From Mycobacterium scrofulaceum (GTDB taxonomy: Bacteria > Actinomycetota > Actinomycetes > Mycobacteriales > Mycobacteriaceae), in the NCBI RefSeq assembly GCF_001667885.1, contig NZ_LZJW01000102.1, positions 1 to 64,000 on the forward strand: a DNA stretch of 64,000 bases, read 5' to 3'. The notes under the pieces were generated by a model. That model searched no databases, was not told the origin of the DNA, and was given only the letters and a program-made list of their open reading frames with translations. Below, piece after piece: positions 62,293 through 64,000 of this stretch. The position numbers and the translations under genes were made by a program. The stretch's first letter is position 1; every line of letters starts with the position of its first letter.

Positions 62293-63174
62293 TTAGGTCA
62301 GCCACCCTCGCAGCGCACGGGTGATGAACGGCATCACGAGCCATGTCAGGATCGCCACGTTTGCCACCGTGGTGAACGGCACCATGGCCCACAGCGGAAG
62401 GTCGGGAGCGACCGACTGGCGGACAACGGTGACCAAGAGCGAGACGGGTATCAACCCGGCGACCACGGCGATCGCTTGTTTCCATCGTTTGGGCGCAGCG
62501 CCCGACGGACTGAACCAGCCGGCGTAGCCGCCGACGACGTTGACGGTTCGCTCGCTTTCGGTCAGTGCCGCCATGGCTCGCAGAATGTCCCGGCGTTGCG
62601 CAGACCTCATCCAGCGGTCGAGATCGTCACGGGTGTGAAACGTCAGCAGTGCCACCGTGTCCGGTTGAGCGCCCGCGACGGCCGGGATGAGTTGGTGACG
62701 AAGAAGATCACCCAGCGCGCCGGCGGCCGCCACGGCATTCTCGTGGAGCTCGCGGTGGGCCCTTTCGGCTCCCCGGCGTAAACGGACAGCACTGATCAGG
62801 GTGACGCTATCGGTTCGGGGTTGAACGATGCGTTGCTCTATAGGCCGATCCACAAGATATGCGTCGCATTCAGCGATCAAGGCCGCGCGCTGTGCAGAGC
62901 ACAACCACGCATCAAGGTCTCGTTCCGACCGAAACTGATAGATCACCACCCACTCGTGCGGGTGGTTCTCGTCGGGTGGCTGCACGCTCATGCCGATGTA
63001 ACCGGAAGACCGCTCGATCGCCCGGCGCAGGCGGCGCAGCCAGCGTCGAAACCGCCGGTATTCGTTGTCGCTCACTCGCCGCGATATGACCACGGTGGCA
63101 TAGCCGGGACCGTGGGACGTCACCGCGCTGGCTTCTCGTTCCAGATGTGCGGTCGCGGCGTCCGCGCCATTCAT
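62293..63174 (-). CDS. Membrane protein with two ABM (antibiotic biosynthesis monooxygenase) domains
   Basis: A 293-residue protein. Seen: two ferredoxin-like ABM repeats, the first about 25-110 ('GPGYATVVISRRV', 'YIGMSVQPPDENHPHEWVVIYQFRSERDLDAWLCSAQRAAL'), the second about 120-215 ('DTVALLTFHTRDDLDRWMRSAQRRDIL'), then two membrane segments ('AVVAGLIPVSLLVTVV', 'VPFTTVANVAILTWLVM'). Family knowledge: such ABM-membrane fusions occur widely in actinobacteria; their reaction is unknown. Start: ATG 63174 after GGAG. It overlaps the acyltransferase remnant by 4 bp. Confidence 0.82.
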   Translation of the reverse strand: MNGADAATAHLEREASAVTSHGPGYATVVISRRVSDNEYRRFRRWLRRLRRAIERSSGYIGMSVQPPDENHPHEWVVIYQFRSERDLDAWLCSAQRAALIAECDAYLVDRPIEQRIVQPRTDSVTLISAVRLRRGAERAHRELHENAVAAAGALGDLLRHQLIPAVAGAQPDTVALLTFHTRDDLDRWMRSAQRRDILRAMAALTESERTVNVVGGYAGWFSPSGAAPKRWKQAIAVVAGLIPVSLLVTVVRQSVAPDLPLWAMVPFTTVANVAILTWLVMPFITRALRGWLT

Positions 63175-63347
63175 CGACGACTCCTCACGGTGTGGTTGCC
63201 GACGAGCAGGACACCGCGCTCGGCGACGTCGATCGCGTACACCTTGGGGTTGATCAGCTTGCGCAGGGGCTCGATCAGCCGCAGGACTACCGCGATTTCG
63301 GCGGGCGAGGGCGCGTCGGGAACCGAGGCGGCGGCGTTGGCGCTCAT
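63171..63347 (-). pseudogene. Truncated PlsC-type acyltransferase N-terminus
   Basis: An open frame of 58 codons, 'PAEIAVVLRLIEPLRKLINPKVYAIDVAERGVLLVGNH', matches the start of mycobacterial glycerol-phosphate acyltransferase-like proteins up to the catalytic NH of the HX4D box. It then ends in VRSRR and a stop at the ABM gene start. The HX4D Asp, the binding pocket and about 200 residues are missing, so it is not active. The break lies exactly at the junction with the ABM gene, suggesting replacement of the 3' part by the ABM/AI-2E block. Confidence 0.6.
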
Positions 63348-63370
63348 CGCGATTATCCGCCTCGCGTACC

Positions 63371-64000
63371 TCAGTCGTCGGCGATCGCCGGGGAACTGAG
63401 CGCGGGGACGGTGTCCTCGCGATGCAGCACCGAACGTGCGGCCACGGCGAACATCTCGAGCTTGTCGACCACCGTCTGCCCCTCCAGCTTGTGCCCCCAG
63501 ATGCTGATGCCCTGGTGGGTCGTCGGCTTCCAGACGGACTCGTCGACGACGATCGGGTTCCAGCCGACCTCCCACTCGAATCCCGATGGGGTCATCGCGT
63601 AGTACGACAGTTCCTTGTCGTTGGTGTGCTGCCCGACCGACATCGTCATCTCGAAACCGAGCGCCTTGACGCGCTGATACGACGTCACCATGTCGTCGAG
63701 CGTGGCGGCTTGGACGTTCACGTGTTGCACCCGCGTGCGAATCGGGTTGACGGGCAACATGTTCACGGATGCGATCGCCACGGAGTGGTGACGTTCGTTG
63801 ACGCGCAGGAAGCGGACCTTCAGCTTGAGGCCGTTGATCGTCTCGTCGATGTAGTCCGACAGGCGCGCGTTGAACACGTGGTCGTAGTAGCCCCGCATCT
63901 CGTGCGGCTTCTTCGTGAAGATCGCCACGTGGCCCAATCCCCCTGCGCCGGTGACGAACCCGCTGCCCGGTATGTCCAGCGCCAGCGGCGCCGTGCGGGC
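63371..64000 (-). CDS. Extradiol ring-cleavage dioxygenase (BphC/HsaC type), 5' end outside window
   Basis: A 209-codon piece covering the C-terminal catalytic half. Seen: 'SGFVTGAGGLGHVAIF', the usual start of the catalytic module with the first Fe(II) His; 'VQHVNVQA' with the second His; and 'GFEWEVGW' with the Glu ligand, the complete 2-His-1-Glu set; also 'SYYAMTPSGFEWE'. Length from module start is normal for vicinal oxygen chelate dioxygenases. It would open a catechol ring by meta cleavage, the step before a BphD/HsaD-type hydrolase like the one at 8784. The N-terminal module is beyond the right edge. Confidence 0.9.
   Translation of the reverse strand, partial: ARTAPLALDIPGSGFVTGAGGLGHVAIFTKKPHEMRGYYDHVFNARLSDYIDETINGLKLKVRFLRVNERHHSVAIASVNMLPVNPIRTRVQHVNVQAATLDDMVTSYQRVKALGFEMTMSVGQHTNDKELSYYAMTPSGFEWEVGWNPIVVDESVWKPTTHQGISIWGHKLEGQTVVDKLEMFAVAARSVLHREDTVPALSSPAIADD

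Overview
The window comes from a high-GC mycobacterium, most likely a slow grower or close relative. The evidence is gene content: an FHA-FHA-ABC transporter of the Rv1747 type, a WS/DGAT acyltransferase, an F420-type PPOX protein, mycofactocin-coupled SDRs, a very large CtpH/CtpI-type P-ATPase, a DesA3-like desaturase with its reductase, and many FadE/FadD/MaoC/Ltp-type lipid genes. Starts are often GTG, and ATGA or GTGA overlaps are common. I saw no rRNA, tRNA, CRISPR array or transposase. The two edges cut a flavin hydroxylase/acyl-CoA-dehydrogenase-like gene (left) and an extradiol dioxygenase (right).

Layout. 1-3.3 kb: partial hydroxylase, divergent from a Baeyer-Villiger monooxygenase (BVMO) - mycofactocin SDR - PaaI thioesterase operon. 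3.3-7.8 kb: giant P-type ATPase. 8.2-12 kb: two SnoaL-like proteins, a meta-cleavage-type hydrolase, a WS/DGAT and a 55-bp tandem repeat. 12.2-16.6 kb: PPOX protein, molybdopterin oxidoreductase, type III polyketide synthase plus ICMT-like methyltransferase. 16.6-24.6 kb: SDR, esterase, Rv1747-like ABC protein, small protein, SMP-30-like and carboxymuconolactone decarboxylase-like pair, divergent LysR. 24.6-33.7 kb: a long catabolic operon resembling the cholesterol igr locus (two FadEs, two MaoC-like proteins, an Ltp2-like thiolase fold, DUF35), followed by an esterase, a second BVMO and an acyl-CoA ligase. 33.7-40.4 kb: DMT-type membrane protein, ferredoxin reductase-desaturase operon, SDR, cytochrome b/sulfite-oxidase fusion and partner, SHOCT protein. 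40.6-41.3 kb: two tandem small secreted Cys-rich proteins that are paralogues of each other. 41.3-45.0 kb: acyl-CoA ligase, class II aldolase, amidohydrolase. 45.1-46.4 kb: MarR/GbsR regulator with a 28-bp operator-like palindrome, translationally coupled to a methyltransferase. 46.4-52.3 kb: nitronate monooxygenase, arylsulfatase, FAD monooxygenase, small secreted protein, isomerase, SecD-head lipoprotein. 52.3-60.8 kb: TetR regulator and a P450-SDR-crotonase-double CoA transferase-SDR-kinase-like operon. 61-64 kb: AI-2E-type permease, ABM-domain membrane protein, a truncated acyltransferase remnant, partial extradiol dioxygenase.

How the genes may work together (inference). Much of the window is accessory catabolism of hydrophobic compounds. 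Alcohols would be oxidised by mycofactocin SDRs, ketones converted to esters by BVMOs, esters cut by esterases, acids activated by FadD ligases or CaiB transferases, and side chains shortened by FadE/MaoC/Ltp2-like modules. The best candidates for new biology are the tandem C-x5-C-x-C-x3-C secreted proteins, the igr-like operon with a cysteine-free DUF35 partner, and three operator systems visible directly in the DNA: 11095-11122, 45083-45110, and the pair at 52336/53131.
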